Shown: in pieces, positions 16,158-25,106 of the stretch
Position numbering within the stretch: the first letter of the stretch is position 1
Layout of the letters: the number at the start of each line of letters is the position of its first letter
Assembly (NCBI GenBank): GCA_002002485.1
Contig: MQVI01000008.1
Coordinates: 1-64,000 of the forward strand
Direction of reading: 5' to 3'
DNA: 64,000 bases
Source: Pasteurellaceae bacterium 15-036681
GTDB taxonomy: Bacteria > Pseudomonadota > Gammaproteobacteria > Enterobacterales > Pasteurellaceae
The notes under the pieces: generated by a model
What the model was told of the DNA's origin: nothing
What the model saw: only the letters and a program-made list of their open reading frames with translations
The model's database searches: none
Position numbers and translations under genes: made by a program

Positions 16158-16271
16158 CCCACGGCTACACGCCGTGGGTTATGCATTAATGAGCTACTTC
16201 GTAGCTCTTATTCAATACTATCTAGCCCCATAGGAGCTAACTTGTGCGTAACTTAGGGCATGTCGCCCTAG
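16158..16271. repeat. four-hairpin intergenic element, copy A
   Basis: Four short palindromes in a row: CCCACGGC/GCCGTGGG (16158-16178), GAGCTAC/GTAGCTC (16191-16207), TAGCCCC/GGAGCTA (16223-16239, one mismatch) and TAGGGC/GCCCTA (16254-16270). Copy B, at 31479-31571, is the same series in the opposite orientation. Both sit between co-transcribed minus-strand genes, here dhaK and dhaL. Confidence 0.75.
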
Positions 16272-16276
16272 GGGGA

Positions 16277-17341
16277 TTACCACTGCAATGCAGGGGTTTT
16301 TACTGGGGCATCGAATAGCGCTAAATCACTATCATCGACTTTTAATAAGGTAATAGACATCCCTTGCATATCCAAAGAGGTACAGAATGAGCCAACCATT
16401 GTGCGCTCAATAGTTAAGCCAAATTGCTCACAATTATGTTGCAGACGACCATACACTCCATAGAGTTCAGAAACTGGCACAGAACCTAAGTTATTAACCA
16501 TCGCAATCACTCGGTCGCCTTTTCGTAAGGCTTGTTTCGTCTGAACTTGTTCTTGCCAATCGCCTACATCTCGATCCCAAACACGAATTGTGCGGCTGTA
16601 ATCACCATTTTCGATTAGGGTTGCAAACATTTGATCGACTGTTTCATTTAGGCTTGTAAATGTGCGGCGTTCAATGCCTGGTTCGCCATGGATCCCAACC
16701 CCAAACTCCATTTCGTTTTCCGCTAATGTGAATGAAGGTTTGCCAGCAGCAGGTACAGTACAAGCGCCCAATGCGATACCGATAGAATGACCGTGATTAT
16801 TTAATTTATGCCCTAATGCAACAAGTTGATCTAAGTCTTGTCCTTGCTCTGCAGCTGCACCAAGTAATTTTTCAATTAAAACCGTATTAGCTACACCGCG
16901 TCTGCCAGCGGTGTATAAACTATCTTTTACCGCCACATCATCATCGATTAATACCGATGCAACTTTTTTCCCTTCACCATGCAGTAACTCTACAGCTGTT
17001 TCAAAATTTAATACGTCACCGGTGTAGTTTTTGATAAGCAGTAATACACCTTCGCCACTATCTACTGCTAAACCACATTCATACATTTGGTCTGGTGTTG
17101 GTGAGGTGAAAATAGCCCCTGGACAAGCACCATCTAACATCCCTTTACCCACAAAGCCTGCGTGCATCGGCTCGTGCCCACTACCGCCACCAGAGATAAG
17201 AGCGACTTTGTTCGCAACAGGTGCATCTTGTCTTACAACATAAACAGGTTCTTGGTTGATTTTGAGTTCAGGATGAGCCAAGCCTAAGCCAGTTAATTGT
17301 TCTGAAAGGACGTGTTCAACGCTATTGATGAGCTTTTTCAT
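16277..17341 (-). CDS. dhaK: dihydroxyacetone kinase substrate-binding subunit
   Basis: Binds dihydroxyacetone covalently through a histidine and receives phosphate from DhaL-ADP/ATP, giving dihydroxyacetone phosphate. The start at 17341 (MKKLINSVEHV) follows AAGGAGTTAACT; the extra 24 residues from 17413 are not family-like. It has 354 residues (E. coli 356). GGGSGHEPMHAGFVGKGMLDGA forms the phosphate-binding part and NNHGHSIGIALGACTVP holds the substrate-binding histidine. It is first in dhaK-dhaL-dhaM. No dhaR regulator is adjacent. Confidence 0.93.
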   Translation of the reverse strand: MKKLINSVEHVLSEQLTGLGLAHPELKINQEPVYVVRQDAPVANKVALISGGGSGHEPMHAGFVGKGMLDGACPGAIFTSPTPDQMYECGLAVDSGEGVLLLIKNYTGDVLNFETAVELLHGEGKKVASVLIDDDVAVKDSLYTAGRRGVANTVLIEKLLGAAAEQGQDLDQLVALGHKLNNHGHSIGIALGACTVPAAGKPSFTLAENEMEFGVGIHGEPGIERRTFTSLNETVDQMFATLIENGDYSRTIRVWDRDVGDWQEQVQTKQALRKGDRVIAMVNNLGSVPVSELYGVYGRLQHNCEQFGLTIERTMVGSFCTSLDMQGMSITLLKVDDSDLALFDAPVKTPALQW

Positions 17342-17431
17342 AGTTAACTCCTTGGATGAATAGAGTTTTGAACAATAGCAGAAAACGAATTTAAATTTTG
17401 CGATCTCGCTCACAATTTTGATTGCTAACGA

Positions 17432-17469
17432 AAATAAAAAAGCCCTGTATGATTTAAATCAAACAGGGC
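17432..17469 (-). terminator. terminator of the MmeI-like gene
   Basis: GCCCTGTaTGATTT (17442-17455) pairs with AAATCAaACAGGGC (17456-17469). Read on the minus strand it is followed by TTTTTTATTTT, and it lies 7 bases past the stop at 17476. Confidence 0.75.
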
Positions 17470-17475
17470 GGGGGA

Positions 17476-20250
17476 TTATTTTTTCAACTCAAACAAATAG
17501 CCAACACGCTCGGCATCGCTGGTGAATTCTGCAGAACGGTAGAGTTTATCTACCGCTTGATCAAGCTTTTCATGGGCTTTACGTAATGCAATTGGCATAA
17601 TATCGGGGTTATATAACACCGCAAGCGTCGCTTTGGGGTCTTTTACTTGTTCTGCTTTGCGCACCGCAAGAACCGTTTCCGCCAGTTTGCTGATTTCCGT
17701 TTGTTGTGCCTCGCTAGCTTTGGGGAATGGGAAACTGTGGTAAACATTTGGTGTATAGCGATAATCGCTTTTTAGACGCCCTGCTACAGTTCTTGCCCAA
17801 GCCATGTGCATTTTACTGATTAAGATACCAAATAGATACGTTGTTGCATTCGGAATGGTATAAATAAGATTACTTGGCACACAATCCGTTAAAAAATCCA
17901 TTGGAATATAGTGACGGCGTTCAGAAGAGACTTCAGGTACAGCTAAAAAGCTACCTGTCGGTTGCCTATTTTGCGTAAATAGATAAGGTGTTTTTGCACA
18001 CTCTTGTACTGATGTGGTTGGACTCGCAAGGCGTAGAGTTCTAATCGCTTCTTTACGAGCCTTAATTTCAGGGTATTTATCAAATTCCGCTAATAAACTG
18101 GCTGGTGTATCCGCAAACCATAAGCAATAACGTTCTACGCCATTAATTAATTCATTTGATCCTATTAATTTCTTAATATAAGCGGTGAGTTTTGGGTATT
18201 TTGTTACTAGCTCTTCATGCTCTGTAGGCGAGAGTATTAAATTCCCACCATCTGTTGGTTGGCTTCCTTTCGTCATTGGCGACATGCCTTTTAGTGGCTG
18301 GCTACGGCTTGGTAAAATCACACTCGCCCCATTAGCAAGATATTGATTGATATTCGTCGCTAGGATCGCCTCGGGTTCCCCTTGAATATCAGGGTAATCA
18401 AACAGCCATTTTTGTGTAGGATTTTCTAACCCAAAACCAACAATCACACAATGCACAGCGGCTTTATCTTTTGCTTGCGAAGTCCATTGGAAAGTGCGGT
18501 GCGCAAACTGAATAACCATCTTCTCATTAAATAGATATTCACCGATAATACCAGCTTGTTCTCCTTGAAACAGTGAATTGGTTGACACAAAAGCGCAACG
18601 TGTTTTCGGCTGTTGTTTAATCATCTCCACTGCTTTTTTATACCAGCATGCCACATAATCCAACTTACCAAATTTTCCTTTGGTGCCAAATACGCTCGCC
18701 ATATCTGCTTTCTGTTCTGCTGAACGCCATTGATGCCCGATAAATGGTGGATTTCCTAAAATATAATCCACTTTTTGCCATTCAAGTTGCAAACTATTGC
18801 CGTGGACAATATGCGCTTCTTCTTTGAGTGGTAATGTGTGGCATTCAATAGCCCCACCAAAACGGCGTTTTGTTTCAAGGTTGCATTGGTGATCTTTAAG
18901 CCACATGGCTACTTTGGCGATCATCGTCGCAAAGCCGTCAATTTCAATCCCATAAAATTGGGTTGGGCTTAATTGAACCGTTGCAACCGCTTCGCTAAAA
19001 CCAAGTTGTGCAGAAGGAGCTTTACCATCGAAATACATCGCTTCAAACAGATCGTTTTCCAAACGACGCATCGCCTCATAGGCAATAATTAAGAAGTTAC
19101 CGCAGCCACAAGCAGGATCTAAAAAGCTTAAGCTCGCAAGCTTTTGGTGAAATGCGCTGTAGGCTTGCACTTTTGCTTTTTTTCCTAACGAATTTACCGC
19201 TTGTAATTCGGCTTTTAATTCATTTAAGAATAGATTGTTAATGACTTTTTCGATATTGGCTTTTTCGGTGTAATGTGCACCTTTTTCACGGCGTTCATCT
19301 TTAACCACTTTGCCTGTTTCATCTACTTGCTTTTCCATTACCGATTGGAAAATGGTACCGAAAATCTCAGGGCTGATTTGAGCCCAGTCGATTTCGCAAC
19401 AGTTAAGCAACAGCTGGCGAAGTTCAGCATCAAAACGGAAAGTACGTAGGTGTTCAGCAAATAATCCGCCATTTACATAATCAAAAATTTGATATTCAGG
19501 TAAACAGTCGCGCAGATGAAGTGGTGTATTTAATACTTCAAACAGTTCGTTTAAACGTATTCCCACATCAGAACCTGTTTCGCTGGTGTGTTCATCAATT
19601 AAATCAAAAAAGAGATTGTTACGTTCAGTCCATACGGCACTGTCATCAGCAAAAAGTAAGAAAAGTAGGCGAGTAATCATCAAACGCATTTCGTGCTCTG
19701 AATAAACATTGCGTTCTTTGAATGCATTATAAAGATGCCCGATTTGTTCTGCGGCGTGAGTATTCGCTCGCTCTTCATCTGCGCGTATTTTGCCTTCGTG
19801 TCCGAGCATAAAGCTAAATACATTATTTTCGATTTGGTGGGGAAGCTCCGTTAATGGAAATTTTAGGGCAAAATCGGTATCTTTAACGCTATAAAGGTGG
19901 AAATTGGCGAAGTCCGACACTGCATAGAATTTCGGCATTAAATCAGGTTTGGTTTTTTTAATTTTGGCTAAATAGTTTTCTGCTTGTAATTTGGCATCCT
20001 CAAGATTTTTACCTGTGGTTTTATGCTCGGCAAGAAAAACACCTTCCCAAAATAGATCGGCAAATTTAGTCTCTTTGCTGTTCTTACTTTTGACACGCCA
20101 TTCAAAACTTGCATTAGTTACACGGTCGATGCCGAAAATTGCAAAAAATTCATTGTAGAAGCTGTCTTTACCGCTTTTTTCATCGGTGTAGTTTGCCCAA
20201 CGTTCGACAAAGCGTTGCGCATTAGAGATTTGTGTTTGGAGATCGAGCAT
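17476..20250 (-). CDS. MmeI-like single-chain restriction-modification enzyme (Type IIL)
   Basis: The 924 residues are close to MmeI (919). At the N-terminus the PD-(D/E)XK nuclease motif is intact as D65-X9-E75-X-K77 (DLFWEGVFLAEHK). A helical spacer follows. The methyltransferase core has motif I DPACGCGNF (378-386) and motif IV NPPFIG (500-505), the adenine N6 type. The C-terminal third would hold the target recognition domain. Such enzymes cut about 20 bp from the site and protect host DNA by methylating one strand (family knowledge). It stands alone, with no separate methylase or specificity gene. The recognition site is unknown. Confidence 0.85.
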   Translation of the reverse strand: MLDLQTQISNAQRFVERWANYTDEKSGKDSFYNEFFAIFGIDRVTNASFEWRVKSKNSKETKFADLFWEGVFLAEHKTTGKNLEDAKLQAENYLAKIKKTKPDLMPKFYAVSDFANFHLYSVKDTDFALKFPLTELPHQIENNVFSFMLGHEGKIRADEERANTHAAEQIGHLYNAFKERNVYSEHEMRLMITRLLFLLFADDSAVWTERNNLFFDLIDEHTSETGSDVGIRLNELFEVLNTPLHLRDCLPEYQIFDYVNGGLFAEHLRTFRFDAELRQLLLNCCEIDWAQISPEIFGTIFQSVMEKQVDETGKVVKDERREKGAHYTEKANIEKVINNLFLNELKAELQAVNSLGKKAKVQAYSAFHQKLASLSFLDPACGCGNFLIIAYEAMRRLENDLFEAMYFDGKAPSAQLGFSEAVATVQLSPTQFYGIEIDGFATMIAKVAMWLKDHQCNLETKRRFGGAIECHTLPLKEEAHIVHGNSLQLEWQKVDYILGNPPFIGHQWRSAEQKADMASVFGTKGKFGKLDYVACWYKKAVEMIKQQPKTRCAFVSTNSLFQGEQAGIIGEYLFNEKMVIQFAHRTFQWTSQAKDKAAVHCVIVGFGLENPTQKWLFDYPDIQGEPEAILATNINQYLANGASVILPSRSQPLKGMSPMTKGSQPTDGGNLILSPTEHEELVTKYPKLTAYIKKLIGSNELINGVERYCLWFADTPASLLAEFDKYPEIKARKEAIRTLRLASPTTSVQECAKTPYLFTQNRQPTGSFLAVPEVSSERRHYIPMDFLTDCVPSNLIYTIPNATTYLFGILISKMHMAWARTVAGRLKSDYRYTPNVYHSFPFPKASEAQQTEISKLAETVLAVRKAEQVKDPKATLAVLYNPDIMPIALRKAHEKLDQAVDKLYRSAEFTSDAERVGYLFELKK

Positions 20251-20297
20251 AAATATATCTATATAGGTAATAATGTACGTATTTTAGCAGAAAATCA

Positions 20298-20321
20298 GTA
20301 GGTCGGGCATTTATGCCCGAC
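20298..20321. terminator. REP-like hairpin after eptA
   Basis: GTAG is followed by GTCGGGCAT (20302-20310), loop TT, ATGCCCGAC (20313-20321). It lies directly after the minus-strand stop of eptA (20325) and before the MmeI-like gene. The GTAG head and hairpin resemble the REP arms at 4422-4493. A terminator role is possible, but there is no T-run. Confidence 0.5.
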
Positions 20322-20324
20322 ATC

Positions 20325-21965
20325 TTATTTCGCCTTACGACACTGTGCCAAAATATCTAATTCTGGCTTATACACCGATGATTTGAGATCCATATCGTTG
20401 ATTGAGAACATTGTATGGAACAGGTTATCGTGAGAATGTTCTTTGTTTTTCGCATTATTGCGCACGCAATCTAAATCAAAAGGTTCATTCTTAACAAACT
20501 CTTTTGAGAACCACATAATCATTGGCACGTGAGTTTGGATTTCTGGGGCAACGGCATAAGGTGCACCGTGTAGATATAAGCCATTCTCGCCTAATGATTC
20601 GCCGTGATCAGACACATAATACAACGCGCTTTCCCATTTTTCGTGTTGTTCCAGTTTGCTGATAATTTTATCTAAGAATTGATCAAGATAAACAATGCCG
20701 TTATCGTAAGTATTTACTAACTCTTGATTGCTACAACGACTAATTTCATTGGTATCGCAAGTTGGCGTAAATACTCGCTCATCTTTAGTATAACGTTCAT
20801 AATAAGTTGGCCCGTGGCTACCCATGGTATGCACAACGATCATCATATCTTTTTTATTCTCTGATTGAGCGAGAGCTTTATCGATTTCTGGCAATAAAAT
20901 ATTGTCTAAACATTCGCCATCACGACAAAATTCGGGCTGTTTTAAATTAATAGTATCTTTGTTTGGCACATTTTTGCAGATGCCTTTGCAATCGCTATTG
21001 TTATTAAGCCACAATATTTCCATTCCTGCTCGTTGCAACATATCTAGTAAATTATCCTGTTTGTAGGATTGGTTCACATTAAAGTCTTCTTTGCCAAAAG
21101 ATGAGAACATACAAGGCACTGATACCGCAGTTGCTGTACCACAACTAGTGACTTTCGGGAAGTTAATCACTTCAGCACCACGAGCGGCAAGCTTGGGAGT
21201 TGTTTGGCGTTCATAACCGTTTAAGCCCCAGTTTTGCGCACGCGTTGTTTCGCCAACGACCATAATGGTTACATGGCGATATCCATCGGGTTTGGCTTGT
21301 TTTGAGTCTAAACCGATTTGTTGATAAGGGGTATTATCACGAATATCTCGGCGGATTTTTTTAATGCTTGATGCGACAAAATTCGATGGTGTAATTAGGT
21401 GGGCTAGATCCTTGTGGTTACGGAAAAAAGAGGCGTAATCTTGATAGTGAAATTTTGCAATACCTGAAATGGCTAATACCGAAACAAGTACAGACCCTAA
21501 ACGTGAAAATAGACCTTTCCACCACTTTTTATATTCAATTTTAACCAGTAGATAGAGTAACGCTGGTAATACCCCTAAACCAAGTAGCCACATTACATAA
21601 GAAAAAGTCAGCATTCGTGAGCTTTCAGCAAAGTTGGTTTGTAGCACATTATTTAGCATATCTACATCAAAATAGGTGTTGAAAAACAGTGAGTTGTAGC
21701 TAATGGCTGCGCTAATCACTATTAACAGTGGAATGATGATTTTATGTAATAGTGGAATGGCTAAAATATTAAGAATAATATTTAGCGCAAAAAAGTAAAC
21801 AATAGGCAGAGTATAAAGAAAGTAATCATTTGACGAATTATCAAGAGATTGAATTTTTAAAACTTGTTGGTAAAAACCAAGATTTAACGCAAGGGTAAAA
21901 TAGAGTGAAACCAACAAAATAAGCGTTGTTGAAGAGAGTTTCCATTTGGAAATGAAAGAGAACAT
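20325..21965 (-). CDS. eptA: lipid A phosphoethanolamine transferase
   Basis: Transfers phosphoethanolamine from phosphatidylethanolamine to lipid A at the periplasmic face, changing surface charge and cationic peptide resistance. The start at 21965 (MFSFISKW) follows AGAAGG; it gives 546 residues, the EptA norm. Five membrane helices fill roughly the first 180 residues, then a sulfatase-fold domain with zinc-site motif VGETTRAQNWGL, nucleophile threonine in SCGTATAVSVPCMF (about residue 277), GSHGPTYYERY and YVSDHGESLGENG. No two-component regulator is adjacent. A related acceptor (heptose or Kdo) cannot be excluded. Confidence 0.85.
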   Translation of the reverse strand: MFSFISKWKLSSTTLILLVSLYFTLALNLGFYQQVLKIQSLDNSSNDYFLYTLPIVYFFALNIILNILAIPLLHKIIIPLLIVISAAISYNSLFFNTYFDVDMLNNVLQTNFAESSRMLTFSYVMWLLGLGVLPALLYLLVKIEYKKWWKGLFSRLGSVLVSVLAISGIAKFHYQDYASFFRNHKDLAHLITPSNFVASSIKKIRRDIRDNTPYQQIGLDSKQAKPDGYRHVTIMVVGETTRAQNWGLNGYERQTTPKLAARGAEVINFPKVTSCGTATAVSVPCMFSSFGKEDFNVNQSYKQDNLLDMLQRAGMEILWLNNNSDCKGICKNVPNKDTINLKQPEFCRDGECLDNILLPEIDKALAQSENKKDMMIVVHTMGSHGPTYYERYTKDERVFTPTCDTNEISRCSNQELVNTYDNGIVYLDQFLDKIISKLEQHEKWESALYYVSDHGESLGENGLYLHGAPYAVAPEIQTHVPMIMWFSKEFVKNEPFDLDCVRNNAKNKEHSHDNLFHTMFSINDMDLKSSVYKPELDILAQCRKAK

Positions 21966-22162
21966 AGAGCCTTCTAAAAGGTAAGAAATAACGATCACTA
22001 AGACCTAGTGAAAAATTAAATGTTCATTCTCTAAAAAAATATTTTTGCTTAATAATTTCTTAAGTTTTCGAGTATCTAATAAGCACACTTGTTAGCCCCT
22101 TTGTCAGTTTTAGATAAATACTCACAAGCGTTATATTTTCTATTTCAGACAGAGAGATTACT

Positions 22163-22663
22163 ATGAAAACTCGTTACCCAACTTTAATGATTATTATCCA
22201 CTGGCTTGTGGCTGTATTAGTGTTAGCCGCGTACATCACTGGCGGAAACCCCGTTAAACATCAATTTGAAGGACAAATCCACGTAGCAACGGGAATGGCG
22301 ATAATGGCGCTATTTTTAATTCGCTTGCCAATTCGTTTGTTTTTCCGCAAATCTGTTCCCGATTTTAACTTACCCACTTGGCAAACACATTTAGCAAGCA
22401 CGGTGCAATGGGCGTTGTATCTTTGTATGATTTTAATTCCTTTTTTAGGAATGTTGGCTCTTGCTGAAAAAACCGATCAATATCTGTTATTTGGATTTAA
22501 TATCCCGATGATTACAACTGGTTTAGATATAGAATTTGATGATATTCACGAAGCGTTAGCGCAATTATTTATCGGATTAGCGGGTATTCACGCTGTTGCG
22601 GCATTATTACACCATTTTGTGTGGAAAGATGGCGTGTTGAAAAGTATGTTATTGCGTAAGTAA
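22163..22663 (+). CDS. cytochrome b561 family protein
   Basis: A 166-residue inner-membrane diheme cytochrome of the CybB type. Four hydrophobic helices are visible, with candidate heme histidines in IIIHWLVAV (near residue 13), GQIHVATGM, DDIHEALAQ and GIHAVAALLHHFVW. Family members oxidise ubiquinol and in E. coli CybB passes electrons to superoxide. The start follows CAGAGAGATTACT. It stands alone, divergent from eptA and followed by an uptake-signal terminator. Confidence 0.85.
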   Translation: MKTRYPTLMIIIHWLVAVLVLAAYITGGNPVKHQFEGQIHVATGMAIMALFLIRLPIRLFFRKSVPDFNLPTWQTHLASTVQWALYLCMILIPFLGMLALAEKTDQYLLFGFNIPMITTGLDIEFDDIHEALAQLFIGLAGIHAVAALLHHFVWKDGVLKSMLLRK

Positions 22664-22672
22664 CGATAGATT

Positions 22673-22718
22673 ACAACCGGTCTGATTTGTAAAAAATTTT
22701 GCAAATTAGACCGCTTGT
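22673..22718 (+). terminator. terminator after cytochrome b561, inverted uptake pair
   Basis: ACAACCGGTCTGATTTG (22673-22689) pairs with CAAATTAGACCGCTTGT (22702-22718), with mismatches, around AAAAAATTTTG. The arms are variants of the ACAAGCGGTC uptake word. Confidence 0.65.
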
Positions 22719-22720
22719 TG

Positions 22721-22781
22721 CCCTCTCTCTGCAAAAATTGTTGAACACAATTTTTGCTGTCTCTCTCCCAAAGGGAGAGAG
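22721..22781. repeat. intergenic repeat, copy 2 (first copy at 14027)
   Basis: CCCTCTCTCTGCAAAAATTG, loop, CAATTTTTGC, then TCTCTCTCCC AAA GGGAGAGAG. It is nearly the same as 14027-14088 including the order of its two hairpins, but stands in unrelated sequence, so this is a dispersed repeat family. Confidence 0.75.
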
Positions 22782-23109
22782 TTATAGACCAAAATTTGGG
22801 GGTTCTGTAGCTATCACATCATTTCAAGTATGACTTTTATTGACAGATAGAAAGTCTATTCGACAACTTTCAACGCACTAAAAATCACAAATTTACTCCC
22901 CAGAAAGAATATTCCTGCGCGTCATTCGAATTTTATTTCAAAAGTTTGTCCACTTTTCGAACCAAGTTTAAAATCTTTACACTTCTTACATTCATTACGC
23001 AACCCAATTCTAGTCAGTTTTACTTAATATAGCACCCGAAGTACAGAGCTACTCGAGGCTAAAAATCCCCCCGTAGCGTGAATGAAAATCTAACAGAAGG
23101 AGCACTAAA
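22782..23109 (+). promoter_or_regulatory. long leader/promoter region of arcB
   Basis: These 330 bases contain no convincing ORF. A candidate ArgR box (TTCGAATTTTATTTCAAA, 22925-22942) resembles the TGAAT-N4-ATTCA-type palindrome imperfectly. AGAAGGAGC just before 23110 is the arcB ribosome binding site. No clear FNR or CRP consensus was found. An arginine-responsive leader is possible but not shown. Confidence 0.3.
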
Positions 23110-24114
23110 ATGGCTTTTAATCTTAAAAATAGACACCTACTTAGTCTAGTACATCATTCCGAACGTGAAATTAACTATTTATTAGACCTATCTCGAGATC
23201 TAAAAAGAGCAAAATATGCAGGGTTTGAGCAACAAATGTTGAAAGGCAAAAACATTGCATTAATCTTCGAAAAAACCTCTACTCGCACACGTTGTGCATT
23301 TGAAGTCGCCGCTTATGACCAAGGCGCACATGTCACCTACATCGATCCAAATTCCTCTCAAATCGGCCACAAAGAAAGTATGAAAGATACTGCGCGTGTA
23401 TTAGGCCGTATGTATGATGCGATTGAGTATCGTGGCTTTAAACAATCTATCGTTCAAGAACTTGCAGACTATGCAGGCGTACCTGTATTCAATGGTTTAA
23501 CCGATGAGTTCCACCCAACTCAAATGTTGGCGGACGTATTAACTATGACTGAATTCTGCGACAAACCGCTTCGCCAAATTAAATATGTTTATATCGGTGA
23601 TGCTCGTAATAACATGGGTAATTCATTGTTATTAATCGGTGCGAAATTAGGTATGGACGTGCGTATTTGTGGTCCAAAAGCGTTGCTTCCAGATGCTAAA
23701 TTAGTGGAGATGTGCGAACAATTTGCTAAAGAAAGTGGTGCGCGCATTATGGTAACAGACGACATTGATGCGGCGGTGAAAGATGTGGACTATGTTCACA
23801 CTGATGTATGGGTTTCAATGGGTGAACCATTAGAAACTTGGGGCGAACGTATTCAATTATTACTTCCTTATCAAGTGACTCCTGAATTAATGAAACGCAC
23901 TGGCAATCCTAAAGTGAAATTTATGCACTGCTTACCAGCATTCCACAATAGTGAAACCAAAGTAGGTCGCCAAATTGCTGAAAAATATCCAGAATTAGCG
24001 AATGGTATTGAAGTGACTGAAGATGTGTTTGAATCACCAATGAATGTGGCATTTGAACAAGCGGAAAACCGTATGCACACAATCAAAGCGGTTATGGTGG
24101 CAAGTTTAATTTAG
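23110..24114 (+). CDS. arcB: ornithine carbamoyltransferase (catabolic type)
   Basis: Catalyses the reversible reaction of citrulline and phosphate with ornithine and carbamoyl phosphate. It has 334 residues, the norm. Carbamoyl-phosphate contacts are in [20 protein letters not shown] (about residues 54-73) and [15 protein letters not shown]; the ornithine site has DVWVSMGEP and the catalytic HCLPAFHN. The neighbour arcC (carbamate kinase, 9 bases downstream) argues for the catabolic, ATP-forming direction rather than arginine synthesis. No arginine deiminase gene is nearby. Confidence 0.92.
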   Translation: MAFNLKNRHLLSLVHHSEREINYLLDLSRDLKRAKYAGFEQQMLKGKNIALIFEKTSTRTRCAFEVAAYDQGAHVTYIDPNSSQIGHKESMKDTARVLGRMYDAIEYRGFKQSIVQELADYAGVPVFNGLTDEFHPTQMLADVLTMTEFCDKPLRQIKYVYIGDARNNMGNSLLLIGAKLGMDVRICGPKALLPDAKLVEMCEQFAKESGARIMVTDDIDAAVKDVDYVHTDVWVSMGEPLETWGERIQLLLPYQVTPELMKRTGNPKVKFMHCLPAFHNSETKVGRQIAEKYPELANGIEVTEDVFESPMNVAFEQAENRMHTIKAVMVASLI

Positions 24115-24123
24115 GAGGTTCAG

Positions 24124-25053
24124 ATGAGAATCGTAATTGCGCTCGGTGGTAATGCTTTACTCAGACGTGGTGAGCCTCTAACTGCTGACAATCAAAGACA
24201 AAATGTGCGTATTGCTTGTGAGCAAATCGCAAAAATTTATCCAAACAACGAATTAGTTATCGCACACGGTAATGGTCCTCAAGTTGGCTTGCTTGCCCTT
24301 CAAGGTGCGGCTTATAAAGATGTGCCAACCTATCCGTTGGATGTATTAGGTGCTGAATCTGTTGGTATGATCGGTTATATGATTCAACAAGAGTTAGGTA
24401 ACTTAGTGCCGTTTGAAGTACCGTTTGCAACTTTGCTTTCTCAAGTTGAAGTGGATAAAGCAGACCCTGCTTTCAAAAATCCAACGAAACCGATTGGGCC
24501 AGTGTATTCAAAAGAAGAAGCTGAGCGCCTAGCTCAAGAAAAAGGGTGGTCAATTGCTCAAGACGGCGATAAATATCGTCGTGTTGTGCCAAGCCCATTA
24601 CCAAAACGTATTTTTGAAATTCGTCCTGTGAAATGGTTACTTGAAAAAGGCAGTATCGTTATCTGCGCAGGCGGTGGCGGTATTCCAACTTACTATGATG
24701 AACAAGGTAATCTCCAAGGGGTTGAAGCGGTAATTGATAAAGATCTTTGCTCTGCATTATTAGCAGATAATTTAGAGGCTGATCTCTTTATTATCGCAAC
24801 GGATGTGTCAGCAACCTTTATTAACTGGGGCAAACCAGACCAAAAAGCGATTGCACGCGTTCACCCTGATGTGATTGGTCAAATGGGCTTTGCAGCAGGT
24901 TCTATGGGACCAAAAGTTCAAGCAGCGGTAAATTTTGTTAAACAAACAGGTAAAGATGCGGTGATAGGTTCACTCTCTGACATTGTCGATATTGTAAAAG
25001 GCAAAGCTGGAACCCGAATCACCAATTCGGTTTCAGACATTGAGTACTATTAA
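24124..25053 (+). CDS. arcC: carbamate kinase
   Basis: Transfers phosphate from carbamoyl phosphate to ADP, giving ATP, ammonia and CO2. It has 309 residues and the amino-acid-kinase fold: [15 protein letters not shown] near the N-terminus, [37 protein letters not shown] and the C-terminal [14 protein letters not shown]. The start follows TAGGAGGTTCAG, directly after arcB. A REP-like hairpin separates it from the downstream carrier gene. Confidence 0.93.
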   Translation: MRIVIALGGNALLRRGEPLTADNQRQNVRIACEQIAKIYPNNELVIAHGNGPQVGLLALQGAAYKDVPTYPLDVLGAESVGMIGYMIQQELGNLVPFEVPFATLLSQVEVDKADPAFKNPTKPIGPVYSKEEAERLAQEKGWSIAQDGDKYRRVVPSPLPKRIFEIRPVKWLLEKGSIVICAGGGGIPTYYDEQGNLQGVEAVIDKDLCSALLADNLEADLFIIATDVSATFINWGKPDQKAIARVHPDVIGQMGFAAGSMGPKVQAAVNFVKQTGKDAVIGSLSDIVDIVKGKAGTRITNSVSDIEYY

Positions 25054-25060
25054 CTCAGTG

Positions 25061-25090
25061 TAAAAGTAGGCGCGGCAAGCGCCTACTTTA
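25061..25090. repeat. REP-like hairpin between arcC and the carrier gene
   Basis: AGTAGGCGC (25065-25073) pairs with GCGCCTACT (25079-25087) around GGCAA. Within the operon it may trim or stabilise mRNA. It carries the GTAG/CTAC flank seen in the other REP-like hairpins of the window. Confidence 0.5.
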
Positions 25091-25106
25091 CCTCAAGGAG
25101 TTTATT

